Of a DNA stretch of 64,000 bases, positions 56,871 through 64,000 are shown piece by piece. The position numbers were made by a program, and so were the translations under genes. Source of the stretch: Phaeobacter sp. G2 (GTDB lineage Bacteria > Pseudomonadota > Alphaproteobacteria > Rhodobacterales > Rhodobacteraceae). Below the pieces are notes generated by a model that made no database searches, had not been told where the DNA came from, and saw nothing but the letters and a program-made list of their open reading frames with translations. The stretch's first letter is position 1. Every line of letters starts with the position of its first letter. The stretch covers positions 62,001-126,000 of the forward strand of contig CP104103.1 in the NCBI GenBank assembly GCA_025163595.1, written 5' to 3'.

Positions 56871-56999
56871 CTAGCGTGAAAATTCAGCAAAGGCTTTTTA
56901 TCGGCATGGGGCTTGAGTTACCGCCCGCCTTTCAGTCATATTTTTATTCGCATCCGTGATGCTTGCAGCCTTACCATATCCAGTGGTCCGAATAGGGCA

Positions 57000-57734
57000 T
57001 TAGCGCAGCGTAGATATAAAGGCGGGTTCCGTGCCTTGTGTCAGGTAAACCGCAGATAATATGCCCGTTGCATAGGCCCCGGTATCAATAGCAATTCGAC
57101 CTCGAGATACGGTGGGCTTGTCTTGGATCACATGCCCATACGCAACCCACACGCCATCTTTGCGGAGCACCCTGTCAAAGTCGGGATGTCCCCATATCAG
57201 ATCGTTGGGGGTTTGATATTCTGGTGCCACAGAAGGGTTTGCCCCGGCATGAGATACCAGAACATTCCCGGAGAGGTAGCTGGGCGAGAGCCTGTTCACA
57301 AACTCGACCAGCTCTGTTCCCATCTTAGCCAGCAGCGCGTCGCGGCACTCTGTCAGTGCTTTAGGCGTGGCTCCGGATTGTACACCGGAAATGCGAAAGG
57401 ACGCGAGGGTTTGTAAACCGCCATACTGCAGCCAGCGGGGGCCATAGCGCGCTGGATCCTCAATAAACTGAAGCAGCATGTCTTCATGATTGCCGCGCAG
57501 GCAAATCAGATCCTGCCGGTTACACAGATAACGCAGAACGTCGGCGCTATCTTCGCCTCGGTCGATATAGTCTCCGACCAGGATCACCTGCGCATCAGAG
57601 GGCAGCTTTGCCAACAACCTGTGCAACAGATCTACACATCCGTGCACATCGCCGATGATGGCCAGGGGACGGTCGGGGCAAGGCCGCGAAAAGCCTCCGG
57701 CGCCGCGCAATTTCTGTAGCAGATTGGAAAGCAC
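57000..57734 (-). CDS. PPP-family metallophosphatase (Ser/Thr/Tyr protein phosphatase type)
   Basis: 244 residues. All PPP motifs are present: GDVHG (~28), GDYIDRGEDSADVL, RGNHEDMLL, VSHAG and VAYGHVIQDKP, and a final RIAIDTGAYATG. It has the size of the bacterial PrpA/lambda-type enzymes, which use two metal ions. No signal peptide. In this locus there is a BY-kinase (60382) but no low-mass Wzb phosphatase in view; a role in reversing its tyrosine phosphorylation is possible but unproven. Confidence 0.9.
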   Translation of the reverse strand: MLSNLLQKLRGAGGFSRPCPDRPLAIIGDVHGCVDLLHRLLAKLPSDAQVILVGDYIDRGEDSADVLRYLCNRQDLICLRGNHEDMLLQFIEDPARYGPRWLQYGGLQTLASFRISGVQSGATPKALTECRDALLAKMGTELVEFVNRLSPSYLSGNVLVSHAGANPSVAPEYQTPNDLIWGHPDFDRVLRKDGVWVAYGHVIQDKPTVSRGRIAIDTGAYATGILSAVYLTQGTEPAFISTLR

Positions 57735-57845
57735 GCGTTTCTCTCAGCCTCTAAATACGACACAGTCAAGGTGACTCTTGGGGCACTTTGAATTCTGTTT
57801 CAAATACGCGTTGCGGGTAAGCGGTGCAACTGGACTGCGTCAGAC

Positions 57846-58331
57846 TTAGGCGCAGGCCTGAACGCCCATTTTGATCAGTTCAGTGCCTTTCATCTTGTAG
57901 ACACCGGAGATCTGGTGGCGACCTTTCCGCATGAACCAATCCTTCAATGGTGCTGGATAGTAATCTGCCATCACCTTCGAAAAGTAATCAAACTGCTGTG
58001 GATCCAGTCGACGACCGCTTTTGGAGGGGCCGTGAAACCCAAAGGTTGTGTTGGGATCGACACAGGTGCCAGACAGGCCAATGTACATGGTGCAGGTGGA
58101 ATAGCAGACCTTCCCGCGGATCTGCACCCGGGTGCCATTGCGCTGCAGATTGCCCAGCTCGATCAGGCGATCATGCAGATATCCGCCCCGGTCATTGCCA
58201 ACTACATAGGGCGCGCGTTGGGCGGCATTGGCTGTGTGCATAGGCATAAGCAGAGTTGATACTGCCAAAGTCGCCACCGTGGCAAACTTGCGCAGTCCAG
58301 TGATCGAAAGTGCGGAATTCAGGAACAACAT
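57846..58331 (-). CDS. secreted protein with ClpP/crotonase-like motif
   Basis: 161 residues from the ATG at 58331 (ggagatctgacc before it); a longer open frame to 58415 lacks a good site. Signal peptide FATVATLAVSTLLMPMHTAN-AA. The mature part contains VQIRGKVCYSTCTMYIGLSG then TCVDPNTTFGFHGPSKSGRR. A CxSxCT turn followed by C-V-x-P and G-F-H-G is a pattern of periplasmic proteins distantly like the ClpP fold (COG3904-like). Catalytic residues cannot be fixed. Unknown role. Confidence 0.7.
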   Translation of the reverse strand: MLFLNSALSITGLRKFATVATLAVSTLLMPMHTANAAQRAPYVVGNDRGGYLHDRLIELGNLQRNGTRVQIRGKVCYSTCTMYIGLSGTCVDPNTTFGFHGPSKSGRRLDPQQFDYFSKVMADYYPAPLKDWFMRKGRHQISGVYKMKGTELIKMGVQACA

Positions 58332-58603
58332 GGTCAGATCTCCGATGCAGAAAAAAAGCTTCGAAGACTGGATAGGAAAGCCGCAGGCCGCGCTTAGGCT
58401 GATCTTGTGGCGCAAATGCGGAGCTTACCGCTAGTTTTTTGGGAAGTAATATTAAATTATATTAATAGTTTAGCGACCGGGTATCCTTTTCCTATATCTT
58501 GGGCATGGGGAACGTCAGTTGCCTGACCAGCTGGAAGCTCAGTCCAGATCTTCCAGCACAGGCCCACCCGGAACAGAGTCCCCCAATCCTGGGAACTGAT
58601 CCT

Positions 58604-59057
58604 GTTGATAAGCGCGTGCTTGACCTGGCACAAGCGAGGCAGATCGACGCCATTTTGGTCAGCGAGCTTTCTCGGTGAGGACGGTCGACGCAGGACCTGC
58701 TTGAGAGCCTGAACAGGCTCGCAGGGTGGAACGTTTCGGTTGTTGCTATGAATGGGATGACTTTTGAACTCAACACGCCCCATGGTCGCATGATGGCCAC
58801 CATGCTGGCCGGTATTGCCCAGTTCGAGCGTGATCTGTTGAGCGAGCGGGTAAAATCTGGTTTGGTTGCCGCTCCGGCACGCGGCAAGAAGCTTGGGCGC
58901 CAGCCAGGCCAACGGCCAAAATCTGATAAGCTCGCCCCCACAGGTTATCGAAGCCGTGGCGAGTGGAAGGTCATACCGCTGGATCGCACGAGACCTAGGC
59001 CTCAGTAAAAACACCGTCACTGAAATCATGAAGCGGCATCGCCAGCGACCCTCGTGA
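58604..59057 (+). pseudogene. serine recombinase/resolvase fragment, broken
   Basis: The frame DKRVLDLAQARQIDAILVSE-LSR meets TGA at 58676, where Trp is expected (R-W-GRS), and goes on GRSTQDLLESLNRLAGWNVS, then TPHGRMMATMLAGIAQFERD and LLSERVKSGL. Near 58935 it shifts frame to VIEAVASGRSYRWIARDLGL then SKNTVTEIMKRH, a normal C-terminal HTH. So one nonsense and one frameshift mutation break it; the catalytic Ser region is missing. It is a typical Tn3-type resolvase relative and may belong to the same old transposon as tnpA 5 kb away. Confidence 0.85.
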
Positions 59058-59586
59058 GTAGGTGAGATCTCTTTTGTCAGCATGAACTCCGCCAATACCT
59101 TCAAACCTGCCCCGGTTTGTGCGCATTTCGTACCAAAGCGTGTGAGAAACACCGCGCTATGATGATGAACTGCGGCACTTGGGGTCTTTTCCTCCAATTT
59201 CCCGGAGGAGAACAAAAAGGTATCACCGCCAGTTTTTGGGGAAAGGTAGGGTTTGGAATGCCCCGCCCCCTGGGGCGGGGTTTATAAAGGTGTCATTTTT
59301 TAGGAGTAAGTGTGAAAGGCGCGCCTAAAGGTTGTGCGTTGTACGAGGGAAGAAGTTGGAAGTATGACAGCGCTGCGGCCCCCTATTTTATTGAAAAGCT
59401 TAGTTTAGTTGCCAAAAACTGATGATTTTCTCTTGTTGATCTCGATACGGAATCGCGTTAACTAAGCCTCAAAAATTTGCGGAAAATTTTATTAGATTTG
59501 GCTATAAGGTGAATATACGTAAGTAATTTTTGCCCTGTTTTCAGGTGTTTTGGGTGTCTATTTAATTTTATCTTAAGGTTGAGAGT
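59058..59586. promoter_or_regulatory. AT-rich leader of the exoY-type gene with GC hairpin
   Basis: A 529-bp gap with no gene. A perfect palindrome ccccgcccc-ct-ggggcgggg lies at 59261-59280, followed by tttataaa, and may be a terminator. The stretch 59390-59586 is strongly AT-rich and should carry the promoter of the exopolysaccharide genes exoY-wzc; aaggttgagag precedes the exoY start. Confidence 0.5.
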
Positions 59587-60273
59587 ATGCAGCATTCAGT
59601 TCCCTTCCATCAGCATTTAAACGATTACGCCTCCGCAGCTGACATCGTTCCTCAACCAGTAGGGATTTATTACGCCTTTGGAAAAAGGGCATTTGATCTG
59701 GTGCTTGCCTTTATTTTACTGCCTGTTCTAACGCCAATCATTCTTGGGTTGTGGGCTTATTCCCGTCGAGATGGCGCACCTGGGTTCTTTGGGCACGCCC
59801 GTATTGGCCAGAAGGGAGAGGTTTTCAAATGCTGGAAGGTGCGCAGTATGGTTGCAGATGCCGAATCCCGACTTGAAGCCTATCTGAAGGCCAATCCAGA
59901 AGCGGCGGCAGAATGGGCCAGGGATCACAAACTCACAAATGACCCACGGATTACCCGGTTTGGGCAGTTCATACGTAAGACTAGCCTCGATGAGCTGCCC
60001 CAGATCTGGAATGTAATCAAAGGCGAGATGAGCTTTGTCGGGCCGCGCCCAGTAGTGACAAAAGAGCTGGAAAAATATGGCCAGGATCTGCCCTCTTATC
60101 TAGCGCAAAAGCCTGGTATCACAGGTCTGTGGCAGGTTTCCGGGCGCAATGACGTCAGCTATGATGAACGGGTGCAGATGGATGTGGATTACCTTGAAAA
60201 CCGTAGTTTTCTCATGGACTTGAAAATTATCGGAAAAACAGCGCTTTCGGTTCTCGGGCGTACCGGCCGCTGA
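59587..60273 (+). CDS. exoY: ExoY-type undecaprenyl-phosphate sugar-1-phosphate transferase
   Basis: 228 residues. An N-terminal TM hairpin ([20 protein letters not shown]) is followed by [20 protein letters not shown], then [20 protein letters not shown], the catalytic [15 protein letters not shown], and [20 protein letters not shown]. This is the full motif set of ExoY, the initiating enzyme of succinoglycan-like exopolysaccharides. It loads galactose- or glucose-1-phosphate onto undecaprenyl phosphate. It is followed after 108 bp by the BY-kinase. It is a second initiator beside the one at 34583, suggesting two different polymers. Confidence 0.93.
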   Translation: MQHSVPFHQHLNDYASAADIVPQPVGIYYAFGKRAFDLVLAFILLPVLTPIILGLWAYSRRDGAPGFFGHARIGQKGEVFKCWKVRSMVADAESRLEAYLKANPEAAAEWARDHKLTNDPRITRFGQFIRKTSLDELPQIWNVIKGEMSFVGPRPVVTKELEKYGQDLPSYLAQKPGITGLWQVSGRNDVSYDERVQMDVDYLENRSFLMDLKIIGKTALSVLGRTGR

Positions 60274-60381
60274 GGGGCTCGTAACACGAACAGGACAATG
60301 ATAGTTTTTATAGTTACTTCGATAGGCTATCCGTGCTGCTAGGTACGGGTAGCCTGTCCATTTTGAAGGTCCCTTTGACAA

Positions 60382-62520
60382 ATGAAGCAATCACAGTTGA
60401 CCAACGTTGCACAGATCCACCAGCGTCACCCTCCTGAAACAGACACGCCAGAGGACGATGTCATCGACATTGGGGCTCTCATTGCAACCCTGTGGCGTGG
60501 CAAATGGATTGTGTTACTTACGACGCTGATTGCGATCACTCTGGGTGGGTATTATGCCTATGTGGCGGCGACGCCGCTTTACACCTCCAGTGCGGTGGTG
60601 ATGCTGGAAACAGATCAGAAAAGCGTCGTGGACCTTGAGAGCGTCGTGGGCGGTCTGACCGGGGATAGTACTGAGGTCAACTCAGAGCTCGAAGTGTTGA
60701 AATCCCGCGGCCTGATGGGGAAGGTTGTCGACCAACTTGATCTGGTCTCCGACCCTGAATTTAACGAGGAGCTTCAACTGCCCTCTGCTATTGATGGGTT
60801 GAAGGATCAGGTTAAGGCCTTGTTGGGGGTAACGGATGCTTCGGCAGAGATCTCGGCTGAGCTTCAGGACAAAATCACTCGAGATAGTGTGATCTCGGCA
60901 CTTCTGGAACGTGTTGCAGTACGGAATGTACCATTGAGCCTGGTTTTTCAGGTAACCGTAACTACTGAGGCTGCCACAAAATCTGCCTTGGTCGCTGATA
61001 CGATTGTCGACCTGTATATCCTCAATCAGATCGAGGTAAAGTTTGACGCTACTGAGCAAGCAACCACCTGGCTAACAGACAGGGTTACCGAACTGCAGGT
61101 CCAACTCGAAGTTGCGGAGGCCAAAGTCACCGAGTTCAATGGCTCTACGGCCTTGATTTCACCCGAGGTCCTCCAGGCGCAGGAAATTCAGCTAAAAGAT
61201 CTGCGGGAGCGGATCTTGCTGGCCAAAGCCTCGGAAGGGGCGGCGCGCGCCCGGCACAATGATTTAAAAACAGCCGAAGGACGTACAGCGCAGGCAGAGC
61301 TGAGTGGTGATCCGCAACTGCAGCGGTTGTTGCGCCAGATCGACACGCAGCCTACTGCTGCCTCCACCTTTGATACCACCTTTCAGCGGCTGCTGGCCCG
61401 GGCTGGACTTGAAGCCCGCCGTGCGACGCAACAGGTTGCATCGTTGGAGCTGTCTGAGCGCAGCCTTTCAGAGCAAGTCGCGCAGCAAAACACGGATCTA
61501 ATTACCCTGCAGCAACTGACCCGTGAAGCCGAAGCGAACCGTTTGCTGTATGAGTATTTCCTGACCCGCCTGAAAGAAACCTCTGCGCAGGAAGGGATCC
61601 AGAAAGCAGACAGCCGGATGCTGTCTCAGGCTGTGGTGCCGCAGAAGCCTTCAGAGCCAAAGAAACCCCTGATCCTCGCTATGAGCGGTATTCTGGGTCT
61701 GATGCTGGGCACCGGACTTGTCCTTCTGGCAGAGGCCCGCCGCAGCGGGTTCCGGTCCAGTAAGGATCTTGAGCAACGTACCGGATATAGCGTTCTGGGA
61801 CAAATCCCCACCTTCCCGGCCAATGGGCCGCGCAAGATTTTGCAATACCTTTCTGATAAACCCTCTTCTGCAACCGCAGAGGCCGTGCGCAATCTGCGTA
61901 CCTCTATCCTGCTGTCCAATGTGGATACCCCGCCTCAGGTGATCATGATGACCTCGTCGTTGCCGGGAGAAGGAAAGACCACCAACTCGCTCGCACTAGC
62001 GCAGAACTTTATCGGAGTAGGCAAGAAAGTTCTATTAATCGAGGGGGACCTCAGGCGCCTGACTTTGACGGCACAATTACAGGGCAAACCGTTAAAAGGT
62101 ATCGTCTCGGTATTGACGGGTGATGCCACCTTGGAAGCGGCGGTGTTTCGCGATGAGCTGGTCGGATGTGATGTTTTGGCCGGCGAAAAAACGTCAACAA
62201 ATGCTGCGGATCTCTTTGCCTCAGAAAAGTTTCGTCAGCTGATTGAAGATGTGCGGGAGGTCTACGATGTGATCTTGATCGACACGCCGCCCGTGCTTTT
62301 GGTCTCGGATGCGCGTTTGATTGCCCGCCACGTGGATGCTGCTCTTTTGACGGTAAAGTGGGATACGACGTCTGATCAGGATGTGATGGAATCTTTGCGC
62401 TTGTTCCATACAGACAACCTGCGCCTGTCGGGCCTGGTTTTGGGGCAGATCAATGCGCGTCGGATGAAGTCCTATGGCTATAGCTACGGCAACTACGGCT
62501 CAGCCTATTATTCAAACTAA
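60382..62520 (+). CDS. Wzc-type polysaccharide co-polymerase and tyrosine autokinase
   Basis: 712 residues. TM1 at ~38-57 ([20 protein letters not shown]) and TM2 at ~430-452 ([20 protein letters not shown]) bound a long coiled-coil periplasmic part (Wzz + GNVR). The BY-kinase domain has Walker [11 protein letters not shown] (~524-533), Walker A' [11 protein letters not shown] and Walker [17 protein letters not shown] (Asp634). The last 17 residues hold six Tyr ([17 protein letters not shown]), the autophosphorylation cluster. It controls chain length and assembly with Wza-type channels (36306). The 61-bp gap to the following hairpin closes the operon. Confidence 0.95.
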   Translation: MKQSQLTNVAQIHQRHPPETDTPEDDVIDIGALIATLWRGKWIVLLTTLIAITLGGYYAYVAATPLYTSSAVVMLETDQKSVVDLESVVGGLTGDSTEVNSELEVLKSRGLMGKVVDQLDLVSDPEFNEELQLPSAIDGLKDQVKALLGVTDASAEISAELQDKITRDSVISALLERVAVRNVPLSLVFQVTVTTEAATKSALVADTIVDLYILNQIEVKFDATEQATTWLTDRVTELQVQLEVAEAKVTEFNGSTALISPEVLQAQEIQLKDLRERILLAKASEGAARARHNDLKTAEGRTAQAELSGDPQLQRLLRQIDTQPTAASTFDTTFQRLLARAGLEARRATQQVASLELSERSLSEQVAQQNTDLITLQQLTREAEANRLLYEYFLTRLKETSAQEGIQKADSRMLSQAVVPQKPSEPKKPLILAMSGILGLMLGTGLVLLAEARRSGFRSSKDLEQRTGYSVLGQIPTFPANGPRKILQYLSDKPSSATAEAVRNLRTSILLSNVDTPPQVIMMTSSLPGEGKTTNSLALAQNFIGVGKKVLLIEGDLRRLTLTAQLQGKPLKGIVSVLTGDATLEAAVFRDELVGCDVLAGEKTSTNAADLFASEKFRQLIEDVREVYDVILIDTPPVLLVSDARLIARHVDAALLTVKWDTTSDQDVMESLRLFHTDNLRLSGLVLGQINARRMKSYGYSYGNYGSAYYSN

Positions 62521-62567
62521 CGATACCAACTATCCTGGGATATGTTCAGGAATGAGGCTGTATGGAC

Positions 62568-62602
62568 AACAAAGGCGCGCCCGATCCAGACGCGCCTTTG
62601 TT
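62568..62602. terminator. bidirectional terminator between BY-kinase and yjbE2
   Basis: aacaaaggcgcg (62568-62579) and cgcgcctttgtt (62591-62602) form a perfect 12-bp stem with A/T runs on both outer sides. It serves the convergent genes ending at 62520 and 62616. Confidence 0.88.
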
Positions 62603-62615
62603 CTTACTTAGATCT

Positions 62616-62933
62616 TTAATTCGTGCTGGTGCTGCTGGTCGTCGATGGTGTCGAGCCACCACTACCTGCAGCGGCAACACCTGCTGCTGCAGCGACGGCA
62701 CCCAAGGCCGGCGCAACAAGCGGAACAAAACCAGTAACCCCGGCAGCCGCAGCGGCTCCCGCAGCTCCGGCGCCTGCACCCGCTCCGGCGCCTGCACCCG
62801 CTCCGGCGCCTGCACCCGCTCCGGTGCCCGCACCCGTCCCGGTGCCCGCACCCGCCCCGGTGCCTGGTACTGTGACCTGCGCTGAAAGCGAGGTTCCCAT
62901 GAGAGCAAGGGTCAAAATGGTAATTCTGATCAT
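62616..62933 (-). CDS. second YjbE-like secreted protein with Gly-Ala repeats
   Basis: 105 residues from the ATG at 62933, after aggag at good spacing. Signal peptide MIRITILTLALMGTSLSAQ. The core is an unbroken run of alternating Gly and Ala/Thr of ~40 residues. Then comes an Ala-rich hydrophobic part (VPLVAPALGAVAAAAGVAAA) and a Thr/Ser tail GGSTPSTTSSTSTN. The plan matches the YjbE at 28908. The DNA for the Gly-Ala run is an 18-bp tandem repeat. It is divergent from yjbH2. Confidence 0.75.
   Translation of the reverse strand: MIRITILTLALMGTSLSAQVTVPGTGAGAGTGTGAGTGAGAGAGAGAGAGAGAGAGAAGAAAAAGVTGFVPLVAPALGAVAAAAGVAAAGSGGSTPSTTSSTSTN
62764..62867. repeat. 18-bp tandem repeat coding for the Gly-Ala run
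   Basis: Three perfect copies of gctccggcgcctgcaccc (62764-62817), then two or three degenerate copies. The unit is six codons, so gain or loss keeps the frame. Confidence 0.88.
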
Positions 62934-63264
62934 TAGAAATACTCCTAAACACATTCTCGCATAGTGTAGCATATTCGGTTGATGCTGAGAATGTTGGATT
63001 CTGCCACAGACTGTGAATTAAGCCCACGAAGAGAAGTATTTTGAGGCGCGATTATTTTACATCAGGGCTACTGTTGCCTGTCTTTACGCCATTTGAGAAA
63101 AAGGGCCTACGGATGAGGCAATTATTGTGAATTTGGCACGCAATACAAACAGAATCACATGATGCAAAAACAACCCATACAGGCGCGAACTTTCAACAAT
63201 CCGGGCGACACGGGGTGGTCGTTCATCTAGTAAAAACGTGAGTTAACAAAATAGATTAAATCCA
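62934..63264. other. divergent intergenic region between yjbE2 and yjbH2
   Basis: 331 bp, AT-rich (for example gaagagaagtattttgaggc). It should contain both promoters. No RNA gene or clear operator seen. Confidence 0.35.
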
Positions 63265-64000
63265 GTGAAGCTTTTTACCGCCAAACGCTTAGTGAGCCTA
63301 TGCCTCTCTGTGTCTGCAGTTAGCTTGTCGACAGCAACGGCTCAGACGGTTTCAAACTATGGAACACCTGGCCTTCTGGAGATCCCGAGTGCCGAGATGT
63401 TCGAGGATGGCACCCTCGCGTTTACTGGTGGCATGCTGGACGGTACCCTGCGCACAACCATGACCTTTCAGATGCTGCCCTGGGTGCACGGAAGTTTTCG
63501 CTATGCGGTGATTGAAGGCTTTGATGGTGCAATTGGTAATCGGTATGACCGTAGCTTTGACATCCATTTTCAGCTTCGTGAAGAAAGCAGTCGCGCGCCG
63601 GCCGTTGCCCTGGGCCTCAGGGATTTTGGCGGGACCGGGATTTATGCGTCAGAATACTTAGTCGCGACTAAAACCATCCAGGAGCGCTTTAAACTCACAG
63701 CTGGGATTGGCTGGGGCAGGATCGCAGGGCGCGGCAGCTTCAGCAATCCTCTAGGGCATTTCTTCGAAAGATTTAATACAAGACCAGGCTCTGGTGCCGG
63801 TGGTATTGGAGCTACTGGACAGTTAGATTTTGGGAACTGGTTCCGCGGAGATGCTGCACTGTTTGGTGGTGTTAGCTGGCGTTACAGTGATCGCCTCACT
63901 TTTATGGCTGAATACTCTCCTGATCTATACCCAAGAGAAACTCAAAATATCGGATTTGAGGCGCGATCGCCTCTGAACGTTGGCGTCCAGTATAGATTCA
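63265..64000 (+). CDS. yjbH: second YjbH-family outer-membrane protein, 5' part
   Basis: The frame is open from a GTG at 63265 through the window end, so it has no stop here. It encodes a signal peptide (RLVSLCLSVSAVSLSTATA-Q) and the YjbH entry: NYGTPGLLEIPSAEMFEDGT, FQMLPWVHGSFRYAV, LGLRDFGGTGIYASEYLVAT, AGIGWGRIAGRG and QLDFGNWFRGDAALFGG. Each matches a segment of the protein at 30007. At least 245 residues are seen of an expected ~700. The GTG has no strong ribosome binding site, so the start is provisional. It is paired with a YjbE-like gene, as in the first copy, but in a divergent order. Confidence 0.88.
   Translation, partial: MKLFTAKRLVSLCLSVSAVSLSTATAQTVSNYGTPGLLEIPSAEMFEDGTLAFTGGMLDGTLRTTMTFQMLPWVHGSFRYAVIEGFDGAIGNRYDRSFDIHFQLREESSRAPAVALGLRDFGGTGIYASEYLVATKTIQERFKLTAGIGWGRIAGRGSFSNPLGHFFERFNTRPGSGAGGIGATGQLDFGNWFRGDAALFGGVSWRYSDRLTFMAEYSPDLYPRETQNIGFEARSPLNVGVQYRF

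Noticed and set aside
62623..62964. Pro-Ala repeat protein on the plus strand
   Set aside because: It is the complement of the Gly-Ala run of the yjbE-like gene. The minus frame has an aggag site, signal peptide and matching relative; the plus frame has none of these.
1..64000. tRNA, rRNA or well-known riboswitch genes
   Set aside because: I looked through the gaps for tRNA-like arms and CCA ends and for common riboswitch cores and found none that I could support by eye.

Overview
The window looks like a chromosomal segment of a marine alphaproteobacterium of the Rhodobacteraceae (Roseobacter group). This rests on the high G+C, the family content (DUF2793 protein, GlmM, DbpA-type helicase, exopolysaccharide and RTX genes) and a GC-rich intergenic repeat style known from that family. 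The assignment is inference; there is no rRNA or other marker gene here.

Layout. 1-2745: the end of a GDP-deoxysugar pathway (GDP-fucose/colitose synthase tail, ColD-type 3-dehydratase), convergent with a DUF2793/peptidase-G2 protein. 3130-10454: three large RTX proteins, all ending in ADDFLF. One carries a single-G frameshift, and one is a serralysin-type protease whose catalytic domain is interrupted by a NIDO-like domain; a small Cys-rich secreted protein precedes it. A 268-bp MITE-like element lies just after the protease gene. 10638-11063: decayed HTH gene and IS remnant. 11378-15069: chemoreceptor, membrane protein and small winged-helix regulator. 15636-22032: a giant helical-repeat protein ending in an HEAGH gluzincin-like domain, directly followed by a CpXC protein; this pair is the best candidate for an undescribed system. 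22071-28608: GGDEF/EAL protein, DEAD-box helicase, glmM.

28908-43554: surface-polysaccharide genes. yjbH-yjbF-yjbE lie on the minus strand, followed by a CapD-type dehydratase, a sugar transferase with an epimerase, a Wza-type export lipoprotein, two secreted proteins of unknown role, a methyltransferase, and a permease fused to FG-GAP and ASPIC/UnbV domains. 43931-51865: a 2644-residue autotransporter adhesin with eleven DUF11-like repeats.

51950-59057: a mosaic bounded by the wreck of a Tn3-family transposase and a broken serine recombinase. Between them lie ugd, rfbA, a manC stump, a small membrane protein with a decayed second copy, a PPP phosphatase and a secreted protein. 59587-64000: ExoY-type initiating transferase, Wzc-type BY-kinase, a second YjbE-like protein and the start of a second YjbH. 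Together the right half makes nucleotide sugars, starts a lipid-linked polysaccharide and exports it. No Wzx/Wzy and no ordinary glycosyltransferases are present, so they probably lie outside the window.
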